64,000 nt of DNA from Symbiodinium microadriaticum (taxonomy: Eukaryota; Sar; Dinophyceae; Suessiales; Symbiodiniaceae): positions 54,325-118,324 of the forward strand of contig LSRX01000054.1 of assembly GCA_001939145.1 (NCBI GenBank). Reading direction: 5' to 3'. Below are positions 1 to 11,699 of this stretch, in pieces (the first letter of the stretch is position 1; each line of letters begins with the position of its first letter). The position numbers and the translations under genes were made by a program. Below the pieces are notes generated by a model. The model ran no database searches, had not been told where the DNA came from, and worked only from the letters and a program-made list of their open reading frames with translations.

Positions 1-205
1 CCCAACCCGACAGACTACGTCTGGAGTGGCTAGTCGGCTAGTCTCAACAGACTACCGTGAGACTCCCTGCAGTGCCCAACCCCACAGACTACCGCGAGAC
101 TCTCGTGAGACTCCCTGTCGTGCCCAACCCCACAAAGTACCGTCCCACAGACTACCGTGAGAGACTCCCTGGAGTGCCCAAGCCCAACAGACTACCGTGA
201 GACTC
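1..205. repeat. Diverged minisatellite
   Basis: Five or so imperfect copies of a roughly 40-bp unit built on CCCAACCCCACAGACTACCG followed by TGAGACTCCCTG. Copies differ by substitutions and small indels, so the array is old or poorly homogenised. It begins at the window edge and may extend further left. No coding signal was seen. Confidence 0.75.
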
Positions 206-3200
206 GTATAGGCTTTGCAATGCATTATCTGCAGGGTGGGGATGCTCGAAGTTAAACAATTCTCTGCTCTCCCAGGCTCCCGCTTCCAGTGGCTGTCGGG
301 GTTCGTTGTCGGTTTTGCTCTACATGTATGTTCCAACAGCCAAACTCACCCACTTGAGAGAGTGCTTGCTCGTATCTAGACTTCTGGCCGCTGTGCCGCA
401 TAGTTGCATTAAGTTGAACGCCCTCCACTGCAGGAGCCTGCTTCTCTTCGTCCAGGATTGGCAGAGGCTGGTTTTCGAATGGAAGAACTGTGATTTGTGA
501 CAGATTGCAACACTGCCGAACAGTGTCTTCGAGTCAAATAATTGAAAGCATTGTACTAAAGATCGAAGCAGCAGGTCAGATCAGTGTCAGTGCCTCCAGT
601 TTTAGCATTTGCAATTGTACGAAGCAACCTTGTAACACTGCATGAGTGCAGGGACCTTTGTCCATTGGGTCTGACCCGGTGCCAAAACCTTCGGTGCGTG
701 GCCAGGCGCAGCCTTTTAAGAGCGGGCCTGCTGCAATACTAAGAAGCCTATTACATTCCAGCTTCGCGCTGGACATGTGCAGTTCAGTGCTGAGGCGATC
801 TTGGCGTAAGCAATACAATGTTTGACATAGATTTTGCATGTATCATCTCGGATGCAACTGTTGCAAACTCACATAGTTTTGGCTCTTATGCAATCAAATC
901 TTCCATTACACCGTTGCTCCCAGGCAGCTGATGCTTTGCCTGCTTTTGACACCTTCCAGGCAACCTTTCTGACCGATCACGCTGGATCAGATCAGCATGC
1001 ATTGTGTCACTCACGCGAAAAGGGGCTGTGATATTTCCAGAGCGGTGGGGGAGGTTCATGACCATGAGCTTCACTGCTTTGTTCTTCTGTCCTTTGCAGG
1101 CTGCGGGCATCCCGTGTTTTGCTGACAAGGCTGCTTGGAGTGAGCTGGATCCAGCGAGCTCTAGTTCGCTCTGCCTGGATTCGAAGCAAGCAGTTCACTT
1201 CTGCTGAAATCGAAATAAACCCTTGAAGTTTTTTTGCGTGTGTCATCCTCAGCTGCAAAACACTTCTTGCAGACGCATAGAGTTGTTGAATTGAGTGCAC
1301 TCACTTCTTCCAGCACAATCCCGCTCCCAGGCAGCCGATGGCTCCGCTGCTGCTTGCTTCACCTTCCAGGCAATCTCTGTGACCATATCTAACCGCGGAA
1401 TCTAGCGTTTTTACAGTGAAATCGCTTCCACTGCGAATAGAGCAGAATGGATCACATCAGATCCAAGTCCAACGTGTGTCAGCGCCAAGAGATTCCAGCC
1501 CAGTGCAGGAAGCTGGGATCCCATCTCTTCTGAGATCAGATGACTTGAGGGCTGGGTGTACTTTGTCATGAGAACAGATTCCTGACGTTCGTTTCTCGCG
1601 CAACGACTGCGGATGCAGTTCGCATGTTGTGGTCAGATCGATTGAGAAATATCCCAGGCTACTTTGCTGGGACAGTTTCAGTGCGGTCGTCCATACCCTG
1701 TCCTCCCAGCAGCTGCGTGGAAACCAAAGAGGTCTAGAGACGATCTGCAGTTCGCTTGTTCTGGTAGATCAGATCAGATCAGTGCAGTAGATACACGTGA
1801 AGCCTGACTGTAGGATGCATTTCTCAGACATTCTGACAAGGCTGCCAAGACCGTGCTTGGCGCTGAGGCTTGCGTCCTGTTTCACAGCTTTCAGATCAGA
1901 TCAGATTCGTTCGCTTGGTTCTACGTTGTCCCCTAATCACGTGAGAACATATTCCTGACGTTTGTTGCGCGCAACGACTGCGGATGCAGTGCGTGTGTTC
2001 CATAATTTCAGATCAGATCGTTTGATAAATATCCCTTGCTTGGCAGCTACTTCAGAACTGAACCAAACACGAGCACCCAGTTGGTCGTGAAGCGGCCTGG
2101 ACTGGAGGGAAGTGAGTTGCTCATCTTCCACTTGTCAGATAGACGTGGCGCCGCCACCGCCGCAGGCTACCGTGACAGAGATGTTCCCCTCAAAAGTATT
2201 GTCATCCGTCAAACTCGGCGGGAGTGGCAGGTGTGTGCGAAATCCACTTCTGATGTGTCAGGTAGACCTGGCACCACCACCGCCGCAGGCTGCCGTGACA
2301 CAGATGTTCCGTTAAAAAGCACTAGTTCTGTGCCACTTCGGATTCTTCCGGGAATCGCCTGCAAGCAGTTCAGCGACTCGTCAGGGACTTGGTGGCTGTC
2401 AGTTATCGTGCTGTGTGGAGCTACCATTTCTGCCGCCAGTCGATCCGGTATCAGCGATGTCAGGTCATGTTGAAGTCAGCAACTCGTTGAGATGTTGCAT
2501 CAGCATTTGTGGAAGCATAGCTGTCATCGGGAGGTGCCGCAAGGTGCAGCACTGGCGGTGACGCCGCAGGCAGTGAGGGTCATGCTCTGATAGGAGTCAG
2601 CATTGCAACAGGGCTGCGCTGTTGTCTGTGATTCCTTATCCAGAATTGGCTTGCAACAAGACGTTTTTATCCCGGCTTCGGTAGGACAAGGGTGGATGTT
2701 CTGGTGGGTTAGCCGGAGAGGGATGTCGGGTGGTACGATCCTCGCTTGGGAGACGTCGGGCTTCAGCGACTGGCAAGGCTTCTGGAACTCGCTGCTCACT
2801 CTGCTGCGAGCAAGGAGAAGTTTCAGCTGAAGTTCACTCTTGCACATCTCCAGAACGACTGTGACCCTTTTTTCTCCGTAGTCTCCGGCCTCACACTGGT
2901 CACTGACTGGACACACAAATTGAACAAGGCCGGCTGGGGCGTTGGCATTTTTGCTTTGACACAGATACATGACAGACGAAGTGACGAAGTTTGCCGCAGA
3001 ACGAAATCGGGGAGCAGGTGTGGTGTGCCTTGCGCCGGTCTGGAGATTCTTGGAATATCTGCCAGACAACGTGGCTGGGAGCACCCTTAACAGAGAAGTT
3101 CCTCATCTGGGAGAGGCTCGGCGCATCGATTGAAGGGGTCTGCTTTTAAACAGTTCCATACGATAAGATCAGTTCGGATCAGATCAGACGTCATAGCAAC

Positions 3201-4374
3201 GGTTTTCACGCGGCGTCTGGAACTACCCATGAAATCAGTGCAGATGAAAGCAGCTCAAGTCATGCAATGTACGTGGTTTGCCCTTGGTGCTCTCCTGTTT
3301 TTCCCTTGCAATTCACATTCACAGTCCTCTGTGTCCTCAGGAGCCCTTCTTCGCGAGCTGCCTAGCAAGCCAGCTTGGTCCACACTGGCTTTCCTGGTCC
3401 AAGAAGCACAGGACCGGAGCGCGGCAAAGGAGCAGAACGAAGCGGAAGCCATGAAGAGAAAGCTGGAAGCCGTCTGGTATTCGCCGGCATTGCTCCATGG
3501 TGCATCCACCTCTGACCAACGGTCAGGAACGCGCCAGTGCAAGGCAGCAGAGGACAAGCTGCAGGAATGGAGCGTGGCACCCCACGCCCGTGAGGGGGCG
3601 CTCTGATGCGTCGCCGCTGGATCAGGATGTTATCCAGCACCAAAGCAAAAACATGCGGGTGACTCCGGGTCTTTATGATGCTTGCAGACTTCTGCAGACA
3701 ACCACGACGCGTAGCATCCATTGTCTCCAAATTTTGCATCTGCAGTTGTTCGAAGCAACCTTGTCAAAGTGCATGCGTGCAGGGCCCCCCCATTTGGTAC
3801 GATGGAGTGCCAAAACCTTCGGCGCGTGACCAGGCACAGCTTTTTAATAGCGGGTGCAATACGTTGAGAGTTGAGAAGTTGCGTCAGCAATTGGCAGCAG
3901 CGGCTGTGACGCCACAGGCACTCAGGGGCATGCTCTGATAGGAGTCGGCATTGCAACAGGGCTGCAGCTGTTGTCTGAGCATCTTCCCCGCATACAATGA
4001 TTCCTTGGTGCTGCAGAACAGGTGGTGCCGGCGGGGACATCAGCCGCAGAGGCCCCGGCTGGAAGGAAGTGAGTTGCTCATCTTCCGTTGCTTATGCACT
4101 TCGCTTGTTCTGTTATGTCAGATCAGATCAGCCAGTGTATTCAATCGCGGTCAAGCCAGCAAGAGGCTGACAAAGGCGTACAGACGATGCAGTTCGCTTG
4201 CTCTGTTAGTTCAGATCAGATCAGTGCAGTAGATTCAAAGGCGGTCAGCCTGTCTGTTCCATGTTCTAGATTCTGGTCATGTTCGTGGAGTAGCAAGAGT
4301 GCAATGCCTCTGCGTCAGTTCAGGCTTGCATCTTTTGCATGGTCATTTGAGCTGTTCAGATTCATCACCAAATC
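206..4374. other. Mosaic of old duplicated blocks, no confident gene
   Basis: I could not assign a gene here. The stretch contains pairs of diverged blocks: 598-724 with 3727-3852, 2523-2640 with 3870-4010, 850-960 with 1250-1385, and 1565-1640 with 1935-2040. Several carry TTCCAGGC or CCCAGGC, which could be splice acceptors, so these may be duplicated exon-intron units. Short (GATCA)n clusters recur throughout. A segment at 3413-3470 (acceptor, Lys/Glu-rich codons, GT donor) could be an exon but matches no family I recognise. Confidence 0.4.
2969..3133 (+). CDS. Possible short coding exon, unknown function
   Basis: A 54-codon ATG-to-TGA frame starting MTDEVTKFAAERN and containing VWRFLEYLPDNVAG has protein-like composition and lacks the Ser/Cys/His bias of shadow frames nearby. 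It could be a small gene or a terminal exon. I recognise no domain. There is no visible partner exon, so confidence is low. Confidence 0.25.
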   Translation: MTDEVTKFAAERNRGAGVVCLAPVWRFLEYLPDNVAGSTLNREVPHLGEARRID

Positions 4375-4857
4375 TGCGTGGATAGACAAACCTGCAGCAA
4401 TGTCCGTCATCTCAGAACTTAAACTTCACTTGACTCACATCCAATCCTGCGATATTTCTGGCCAGGCCTTGGAGCCGGCGGCTGCTCCCGCCATGCCTGA
4501 GGCCTGTTCCAGACCTTTGAGACCCAGCAGACTGTCAGGTCATTTCGCAGTGGATGCCGGTGCATTCACAGCTGTGACAGCATGCTAGAGTGGTAGCTCC
4601 GAATGCGATGTTTTGCGTGGATAGACAAACCTGCAGCAATGTCCGTCATCTCAGAACTTAAACTTCACTTGACTCACATCCAATCCTGCGATATTTCTGG
4701 CCAGGCCTTGGAGCCGGCGGCTGCTGCCGCCATGCCTGAGGCCTGTTCCAGACCTTTGAGACCCAGCAGACTGTCAGGTCATTTCGCAGTGGATGCCGGT
4801 GCATTCACAGCTGTGACAGCATGCTAGAGTGGTAGCTCCGAATGCGATGTTTTGCGC
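4375..4857. repeat. Recent 239-bp tandem duplication
   Basis: Copy 1 is 4375-4613 and copy 2 is 4614-4857. By eye they differ at one base (GCTGCTCCCGCC against GCTGCTGCCGCC), so the duplication is recent. Both copies contain the same open stretch ending TAG. The unit is not found elsewhere in the window. Confidence 0.92.
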
Positions 4858-5111
4858 TGGTGCTTAACTGGAGGGGCAATGAGGGCACATTGGATGCCCG
4901 CAAGAGCTGCAAGTCGCAAGTGCGAGGTTTCGGATTTTTCCTGCATCTCACGTATCGCATAGTACAATTTAGTACAGTAACGTATAGTACACCATAGCAC
5001 TGCAACTGCGGGGTAATACAAAACTACAGGAAGGAGTGTATTGATGAACAATGCCACTTCACCATCGCACGTAGCCTCATCTATATACCTGTTCTGGTAC
5101 AGTACAGTTAA

Positions 5112-5202
5112 TATAGTCCAGTCCAGTCCAGTCCAGTCCAGTCCAGTCCAGTCCAGTCCAGTCCAGTCCAGTCCAGTACAGTACAGTACAGTACAGTACA
5201 GT
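5112..5202. repeat. Two-phase pentanucleotide array
   Basis: About twelve copies of AGTCC (5114-5175) run directly into about six copies of AGTAC (5176-5202). An isolated CAGTAC precedes the block. The single-base switch suggests one variant pentamer expanded beside its parent. The preceding 4858-5111 holds loosely related TAGTAC-rich sequence. Confidence 0.9.
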
Positions 5203-5779
5203 AATGTGTAGGCTGTGTAGGTGTACGAGGTGGACTCCTCGGAGATGAAATAGAATTAGATCAGATCATTTTATGGTTTTCTCGGTATTCAGTAGGACAA
5301 GATTTGATGTGGAATCCGGAGACAGTGGCGGCATAGTGGCAAAGAGAATGCTGCGATGCAGGTTTTGCCAGATGATCGTGAACCAGAGCAGGAGGCGCAC
5401 GATTGGCCCAGGGTGTCGACACCGTGAGCCAAGCATGTTGGCAGGAAGATGTGATCGTTGAACAGGACGAGCGGTCGGAGTGCTCTCTTGGGCCTCAGCA
5501 GGCGAAAGCCTCGATTGTGTTAGATTTTCATGTTTTTTGTTTGTCAAATGTAGGATGAATCAGGAATCAAACGTCTGGACTCTTTAGGATTGCGGGGCAC
5601 GGATTTGCAAAACTTAATTCTCCGCAAACAACGCGCAGCAGGTTTGCCCTTCCGGGTCCTCGAGCCTTGCCGCTGACGGGCGTGGGGATCTTCAGGACCA
5701 TTTTGTGCCGCAGCGGAAGGTCAAGGGCAGTTGGGAGCATCATTGTCATAACAGTTCCACTACGGCCTCTCTTGCACAG

Positions 5780-6535
5780 GTGTTCAAATCACATGAAAAG
5801 GTTGTTTCTGTCTTCGAGATTGTCTGAAGGAGGATCGCGGCTTCGAGGATGTTTGGGCGGAATACTCAAAGGCGCCTGGACGGATGATTGCAGTCGATTT
5901 ACAGGCGAGGGTGTTCCTGTCTTTCTTTATTGGGCAGGAAAGCAAAAGCAGCAAAGAAAAAAAGGAGACTTCCGACGTCCCTTGCAAGCTGCAAGTGTTC
6001 CCTTTTTTTGGGTGCTGCAGGATCACGACAGATCCAAAGAAAAAAAGGCCGGATTTCGCCATGTCTTGCGTCCAACATCGTGTTGTATGCTTGTGCTGTC
6101 TTTTGCAGGACAACAAAGCTGGCCAAACGCACAAGGACAGATGTCCGCTGAAGGAATACCTTTTGTTTGGCTGTTCAAGTTTGTATTTGCTGCAGGATAA
6201 GAACAGAGCAGCAAAAAGATTGGCATGTCATGACACTGCTTTGGTGTGACAAAATATGAAGCGTGATTGCCTCCACTTGCAGGACAAGAAAGACAAGAAA
6301 GCCAAGAAGCGTGAGGAAAAAACCAAGAAGCGTGACAAGGATCGCACATGCTTTTTGCATGAACATGATGAACAGAAATTTCTGGTCATTGCCTTGTGTT
6401 GCAGGCCCAGGAGAACTATTCACATTCCCTGTTGTTTGTTGACCGTATATATCCAGCCTGATCAGATCAGATCAGAGAAATGCTGCAACTGTGACACAGG
6501 ACAAGCGCGACAAAAAGGCGAAGAAGCCTGAGAAG
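5780..6535 (+). CDS. Serial microexons coding for a Lys/Asp-rich tract
   Basis: A string of very short candidate exons, each opening after AG (mostly CAG) and all in phase 0: 5780-5800, 5848-5871, 5938-5964, 6021-6047, 6109-6135, 6196-6222, 6283-6339 and 6500-6535. Four in a row are exactly 27 nt. From 5938 to 6283 the start-to-start spacing is 83-88 bp, so exon plus intron is repeated. Donors are GT, GC or GA. Translations read VFKSHEK, DVWAEYSK, ESKSSKEKK, DHDRSKEKK, DNKAGQTHK, DKNRAAKRL, then longer KK-rich exons. The charged repeat suggests a nuclear or RNA-binding linker, but I cannot name the protein. Upstream (5696-5725) and downstream (6741 onward) exons are possible. Confidence 0.55.
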
Positions 6536-7020
6536 GACCCCGCATGCATTCCGCATGACCATGATGAACAGGACTTGCTGGTCGTTGCCTTCTGTTGCAG
6601 GCAAAGACTGGTCGGAAAACCATTCACGGTCGCCATCGTTTGTTGCAGCAAAAGCATCAGCGTATAGATCCCGCCTGATCAGATCAGATCAGAAAATGCT
6701 GTTTGTCTGTGTTGCAAGTTAGCGTCAAACTGTGACGCAGGACACGGGCAGAGCCTCAGAGAGGAACTTGCAGCTCGTGGTAGCAAAACAGGAGCTTCTC
6801 ACATTGCTTGCTGTCCGTTGCAGCAAAACCATCAGCGTTTTGATCAGAGCAGATCAGATCAGATCAGAAAAACGCGATTGTTTATTCGTTGCTGGACAAA
6901 GTTGCATGGCAGCAAAAGCATCAGCGCATAGATCAGAGTAGATTAGATCGGATCAGATACATACTGTTTTTGTTCCATCTGGATGTTCCAGTCAGACTGA
7001 GACGCCGTCTTCGCGAGACT

Positions 7021-7369
7021 GCAGCCGAATGCGGTGATCGACCTCGACAACGATCCAGCTGACACTGACAAGGCGGCCATTGTCAGCTGGTGCAAAGGCC
7101 TCAAGCCGCACGAGAATGCCGAACCCGTTCGAGATGGTCAGTGGCGGTGCGCCACCTGCGGCTGGACAGGCACTAAGCGCCGTAGCCTTTGCGCCGCTCG
7201 GCGAGCAGCAAGCAGGCTGCTTTTGGAATTGAGTTTGCGGGCTGATCTTTGCCTGAATGTCGAGGTTCTGCAGATGACACTTGCTCAACGGCTGAGCGTC
7301 GGCGAGATACGCAAGTCGCAGCTGGAAGCCCGCGACAGGGCTTTCGCTATCGTGAAGCCTTTGCTGTGA
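7021..7369 (+). CDS. Possible terminal exon with a zinc-ribbon-like CxxC
   Basis: After a CTGCAG acceptor an open frame reads PNAVIDLDNDPADTDK, then WCKGLKPHENAEP, then WRCATCGWTGTKRR, and stops at 7369. The acidic start, CxxC pair and basic stretch look like real protein rather than a shadow frame. There is no start codon that convinces me, so it is treated as a last exon. A link to the microexon gene 0.5 kb upstream is possible but not shown. Confidence 0.35.
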
Positions 7370-7561
7370 CTTGGCTTGCAAGTTGTGCAGAAGCTGCGGT
7401 TCCAAAACTGTCCTGTTCCTGGGCCTGGGTCTGTCGCATATCATGTCACTCCCAGGACAAGCTGACTGGACTGACGTGAGCTGCTCATACCGCGTGCAGA
7501 TGCAAAGACGAGAAGCTTCTTCAGATCAGATCGGCTCACTTCAGATCAGTTTGTTCTCAGT

Positions 7562-7651
7562 TTGTTTGGTGCGCACCAAAGCTCTTGGTGCGCAATCTGT
7601 CCTTTTTGGTGCGTGTACCTGCTTTTTTGGTGCGCGATAATTTTTGCGACC
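7562..7651. repeat. TTGGTGCGC minisatellite beside the gap
   Basis: Four copies of TTGGTGCG(C/T) spaced 21-24 bp run up to the gap; the first is part of a TTTGGTGCGCACCAAA palindrome. The unknown gap sequence may continue this array. Confidence 0.7.
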
Positions 7652-8473
7652 NNNNNNNNNNNNNNNNNNNNNNNNNNNNNNNNNNNNNNNNNNNNNNNNN
7701 NNNNNNNNNNNNNNNNNNNNNNNNNNNNNNNNNNNNNNNNNNNNNNNNNNNNNNNNNNNNNNNNNNNNNNNNNNNNNNNNNNNNNNNNNNNNNNNNNNNN
7801 NNNNNNNNNNNNNNNNNNNNNNNNNNNNNNNNNNNNNNNNNNNNNNNNNNNNNNNNNNNNNNNNNNNNNNNNNNNNNNNNNNNNNNNNNNNNNNNNNNNN
7901 NNNNNNNNNNNNNNNNNNNNNNNNNNNNNNNNNNNNNNNNNNNNNNNNNNNNNNNNNNNNNNNNNNNNNNNNNNNNNNNNNNNNNNNNNNNNNNNNNNNN
8001 NNNNNNNNNNNNNNNNNNNNNNNNNNNNNNNNNNNNNNNNNNNNNNNNNNNNNNNNNNNNNNNNNNNNNNNNNNNNNNNNNNNNNNNNNNNNNNNNNNNN
8101 NNNNNNNNNNNNNNNNNNNNNNNNNNNNNNNNNNNNNNNNNNNNNNNNNNNNNNNNNNNNNNNNNNNNNNNNNNNNNNNNNNNNNNNNNNNNNNNNNNNN
8201 NNNNNNNNNNNNNNNNNNNNNNNNNNNNNNNNNNNNNNNNNNNNNNNNNNNNNNNNNNNNNNNNNNNNNNNNNNNNNNNNNNNNNNNNNNNNNNNNNNNN
8301 NNNNNNNNNNNNNNNNNNNNNNNNNNNNNNNNNNNNNNNNNNNNNNNNNNNNNNNNNNNNNNNNNNNNNNNNNNNNNNNNNNNNNNNNNNNNNNNNNNNN
8401 NNNNNNNNNNNNNNNNNNNNNNNNNNNNNNNNNNNNNNNNNNNNNNNNNNNNNNNNNNNNNNNNNNNNNNNNN
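7652..8473. other. Assembly gap (822 N)
   Basis: Run of N. Left flank is the TTGGTGCGC repeat and right flank is CA-rich simple sequence, so the gap probably spans repeats. Automatic frames crossing it are artefacts. Confidence 0.99.
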
Positions 8474-8580
8474 CACACACCCCACACACCCCACACACCC
8501 CACACACCCCACACATCCCACACACCCACCCACACCCACCCACACACACAGACACACACACACACACACACACACACACA
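8474..8580. repeat. CACAC/CCCACAC simple repeats
   Basis: CACACCC-type repeats turn into a pure (CA)n run at the right end. This is the right shoulder of the assembly gap. Confidence 0.95.
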
Positions 8581-8861
8581 TTTGAAAAGACACGCATTCT
8601 CGGTTGGATTTAGTTAAGCAGTGGTGAATGAAGTTGGCAATGGTGATGATAACGAAAAATGAGATGAAGTTTTTGGTGCCATGTATGCCAGACCGACAAA
8701 ATGGCGTACGAAAACAAGTGAGATGATTTGTGAGGGTGTGGCGCACAGACACCGGGAATGGCACAGCACGAAGTGAGATGGAGATGAACATGAAGATGAG
8801 TGTATCTCCCAGCTGCCTGCGCTGGGGGCGGCGGATACAGGCAGGTACGTTTGCACGGGTT

Positions 8862-8898
8862 GGGGAGGGGGGTCTTCGTTGACCAGGACCCCCTCCCC
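8862..8898. other. G-run/C-run inverted repeat
   Basis: GGGGAGGGGGGTC is followed 12 bases later by GACCCCCTCCCC, its complement apart from one bulged G. It can fold as a hairpin, and the G-rich arm alone could form a quadruplex. The rest of 8581-9000 shows no gene. Confidence 0.7.
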
Positions 8899-8964
8899 AC
8901 CCCTCCTGGTCCCCTGCAAAAAGATGGAGAATGACCTCCCCTAGTCCATGAACGAGGACCGTTC

Positions 8965-9035
8965 ACTCACTCACTCACCCACACACACACACAAACACAT
9001 ACACACACTGGCAGCAGCAGCAGCAGCAGCAGCAA
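8965..9035. repeat. CACT/CA repeats then (CAG)8
   Basis: Short CACT and CA runs are followed by about eight CAG triplets (9010-9034). No coding context is visible. Confidence 0.9.
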
Positions 9036-10690
9036 AAGTCAAGACCCCGCCCGCCCCCCGCACCAACAGCAAAAACATGAACAACCCGCCACCGCAGCAA
9101 CAGGAACAACAAAACAGCAAAACCAAGCACCCTGCCGTGCCAACCAAACAACAATAATGATACAAGACTCTTAGCATGTGCGTATGTGTGCACACAGCAA
9201 ATAAGCACGGATGCAAGGTGCCCTGCCATCTGCAGCATCTTGCATCTTGCCTGTGATGCTTCCGGCTGTGCGGGCGCTTCGCAGCAGCATCGATGTGGCT
9301 GGGCATGGAATGGACCCTGACAAGGATTGTGCTTGCTCCTGCGGAATGGTTCTCGTCCGAAGGTGAAGGCATCTCGGGGGTGCGGGACCAGTTGACGCCA
9401 AATCGCTCCGCTATAGCATTTGCAAGCATTCACCGTATCCACAAGCGTTCACAAGCATTCACAAGTGCACAAAGCTTTCGCAAAACGGTGCGAGTTTCGC
9501 ATGGGTCCTGCATTTCGGCGGGCTAAGAGGAAATTTCAGCCAAGGCGCATCCAGGCGTGTCGTTGTGCGTCCTGCAGCCAAAGAACTCCTGTTGCTTGCG
9601 CTGTCGTTTCATCTCATGTCTTGGGAGAGCAACAAAAACAAGAGACCGCAGAGTGAGCCTGAAGAAATTGTCAAACAAAGAAAAAGACACGAACTTTTCA
9701 GATTCTAGATTCCGGGAAAGACGATCTTTCGCAGCTTACAGAGAAGTTCGTCTTTGTGATGTCGGATCAGGCGATCCAGCAGGTGAGGTCTCAGAATTTG
9801 TTGGAACATTTCCCGAAAGTGATCACGACTCAGGTGTTTGCCGTGGCAAGCATCTCAACCCTGGCATGGAAGAAAGGCGTGGTGAATCTGGCACGGGCAG
9901 AGACATGCCATGCGATTTATGGCCAGCTGCCTTTGTGTTGTGTGCAGGACAGAGCCTAGCAGCCGGTCTGAATGCACGCCACCGTCTCGAGCCGGTATCA
10001 CAAGCACACAGTTGAGTCCCTAAGTCGAGCATTCAGGAGGCGAGGATGATGTTGTCAGTTAGTTAGAGCGAGCCGATGCAGGGCGGGCCTTCTGTCATCT
10101 CCTTTGCTCGGCTACCGTCAGTGCGGTCAGGAAAAGGTGCGTGCTAGACAGCCGGGAGGTCTAGATACGGAATTCTTTTGGATGCCCCTCTGGGCCCAGG
10201 TTCCCCAATGATGGAGAGCCAGTTTACCCAGGCGCCGCCGAACAAGGCGGGGTGCCTCGAAAGCGTCCTAAGATGCAATTAGTTGTGTTGCCAAAATAAT
10301 CTGTCGTGTGCCTGATGAGATGAGCTGCATCAGGCCATGCAAATCAAGAGTCCCACGCCGCGCGCTCAGCCATAGTCTCTCTTTGAAAGACGGGGTTAGA
10401 ATCTTTGACAAGCTCCAGACGCCCGCATGGCAGGCTCAAATATTTACAGTAGTTATCCTCTTTGATTGGCCTTCTGTTCTCCCCTAGTTTGTTTGAACGG
10501 TGGTGAAATATCATTCAATGCAAACCGGTTCAACACAAGGCCGCGTGCAAGCTAGTTCAGGACGGGTGAAGTGCTGAACCCGGAGACGCTGAAGCGCCAG
10601 ACATCGCAAGCAAGCCCACATCTCAGGAGACGACAATGCTTGAAGATCTTCCTCTCTTGCTCTCTTAATATTTCATGCGGTTTCCGGGCT
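9036..10690. other. No confident gene
   Basis: I see no recognisable family. A possible exon at 9731-9779 (acceptor, frame EKFVFVMSDQAIQQ, GT donor) has good composition but no identifiable partner. The rest is unassigned. Confidence 0.3.
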
Positions 10691-10705
10691 TCAGGGATCT
10701 CCGTA

Positions 10706-10890
10706 ACTGGTGCAGAATGCCATTGGCATGCACTCCTCACGGTTTTATCCCGAGCATGTGCCCCTGCCCAGGAGCGAAGCACAGAGATTTGCAGAAAGAC
10801 ATTTTTTCGTGCCTCTCCTGCCTGTGCAAGGTGAACAAAATCATTCTCCTCAAGGCTGGCTGCGCTACAGCTGCGCTAGATGTTCTGTGA
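10706..10890 (+). CDS. Possible coding exon, unknown function
   Basis: After a TGCAG acceptor the frame reads NAIGMHSSRFYPEHVPLPR, then QRFAERHFFVPLLP and QGWLRYSCARCS before a stop. Composition is protein-like and a CxxC is present. I recognise no family and cannot place neighbouring exons. Confidence 0.35.
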
Positions 10891-11264
10891 TGTGACTTGA
10901 GAGAAGCGTTTTTTTGCAGGAGATGGCTCAGATGTGCAGGAGTCTGCAACGAAGACTGCGACAGCGGCCAAGGATTGCCTCTCAGTGCGGACAAACTGGA
11001 CGGCAGGTAGTCATTGACACCCCGCGCAGTAGCAGCTGGTGGAGGGAAATCATGCTTTTGTATGCTTCAATGGCATAAGCTCATTCCAAATGGATAAGTC
11101 GAGGTGAAGGCGTTTGATGCACGAGCTCGTGCAGAATTCAGAGCTACCGCAGCATTGGCTTCGAGTCGACTGCCGTTGGCTCGGATGTCGTAGCAAGTGC
11201 CAAGTATTCCAAGCAGGAAACGACCAAGTCAATACCAAAGGCGCTCCATGAAGCTTCGCCCAGA

Positions 11265-11697
11265 TCACTCGACCTTCAGCGCTTTAAACGTCGGGCACTT
11301 GTTGTCTTTTTCGCGCTGTTCGGCTTCCATGTAGGTCACGCCTGAGGTGGACACCCTGCCTAGCAAGCCAAAGAGCTCGCCCTTGGCTTCCACTTGCGAA
11401 GGCACCTCTGCACTGCGACCTCTCTCCATGTCTTCTGCCTGAGCTCTCCTTGGCCCACGAGAGCGGCACCTCCATGACCACACAAGTGACATGACTCAGC
11501 GTAGAGGTTGTGTTCCACATGCATGCCGGAAACTCGTCGGGCTCATAGCGACTCGGCACTCGCAGCGGTCTGAGATCCATACGAGGCCGGGGCTGAACTG
11601 AGCGGCTAAAGCGTTTCATTTCTGCTTTCCGAACGGAGCGGTGCTCACAGTGACAGGAGTTTTTCTTAGCAACAATGGCCGACGAGGACTGCATCAC
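11265..11697 (-). CDS. Possible minus-strand exon pair, unknown function
   Basis: On the minus strand one frame (around 11440-11640) reads VPSRYEPDEFPACMWN and VMEVPLSWAKE. After a possible CAG acceptor near 11440 another frame reads AEDMERGRSAEVPSQVEAK and continues to a stop at 11265. The two could be joined exons. Every firm gene in the window is on the + strand, so this would be an exception and may be chance. Confidence 0.2.
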
Positions 11698-11699
11698 TC

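Noticed and set aside
7541..8791. Long ORFs of 310-416 codons on both strands
   Set aside because: Most of each is translated N from the assembly gap, flanked by CA repeats.
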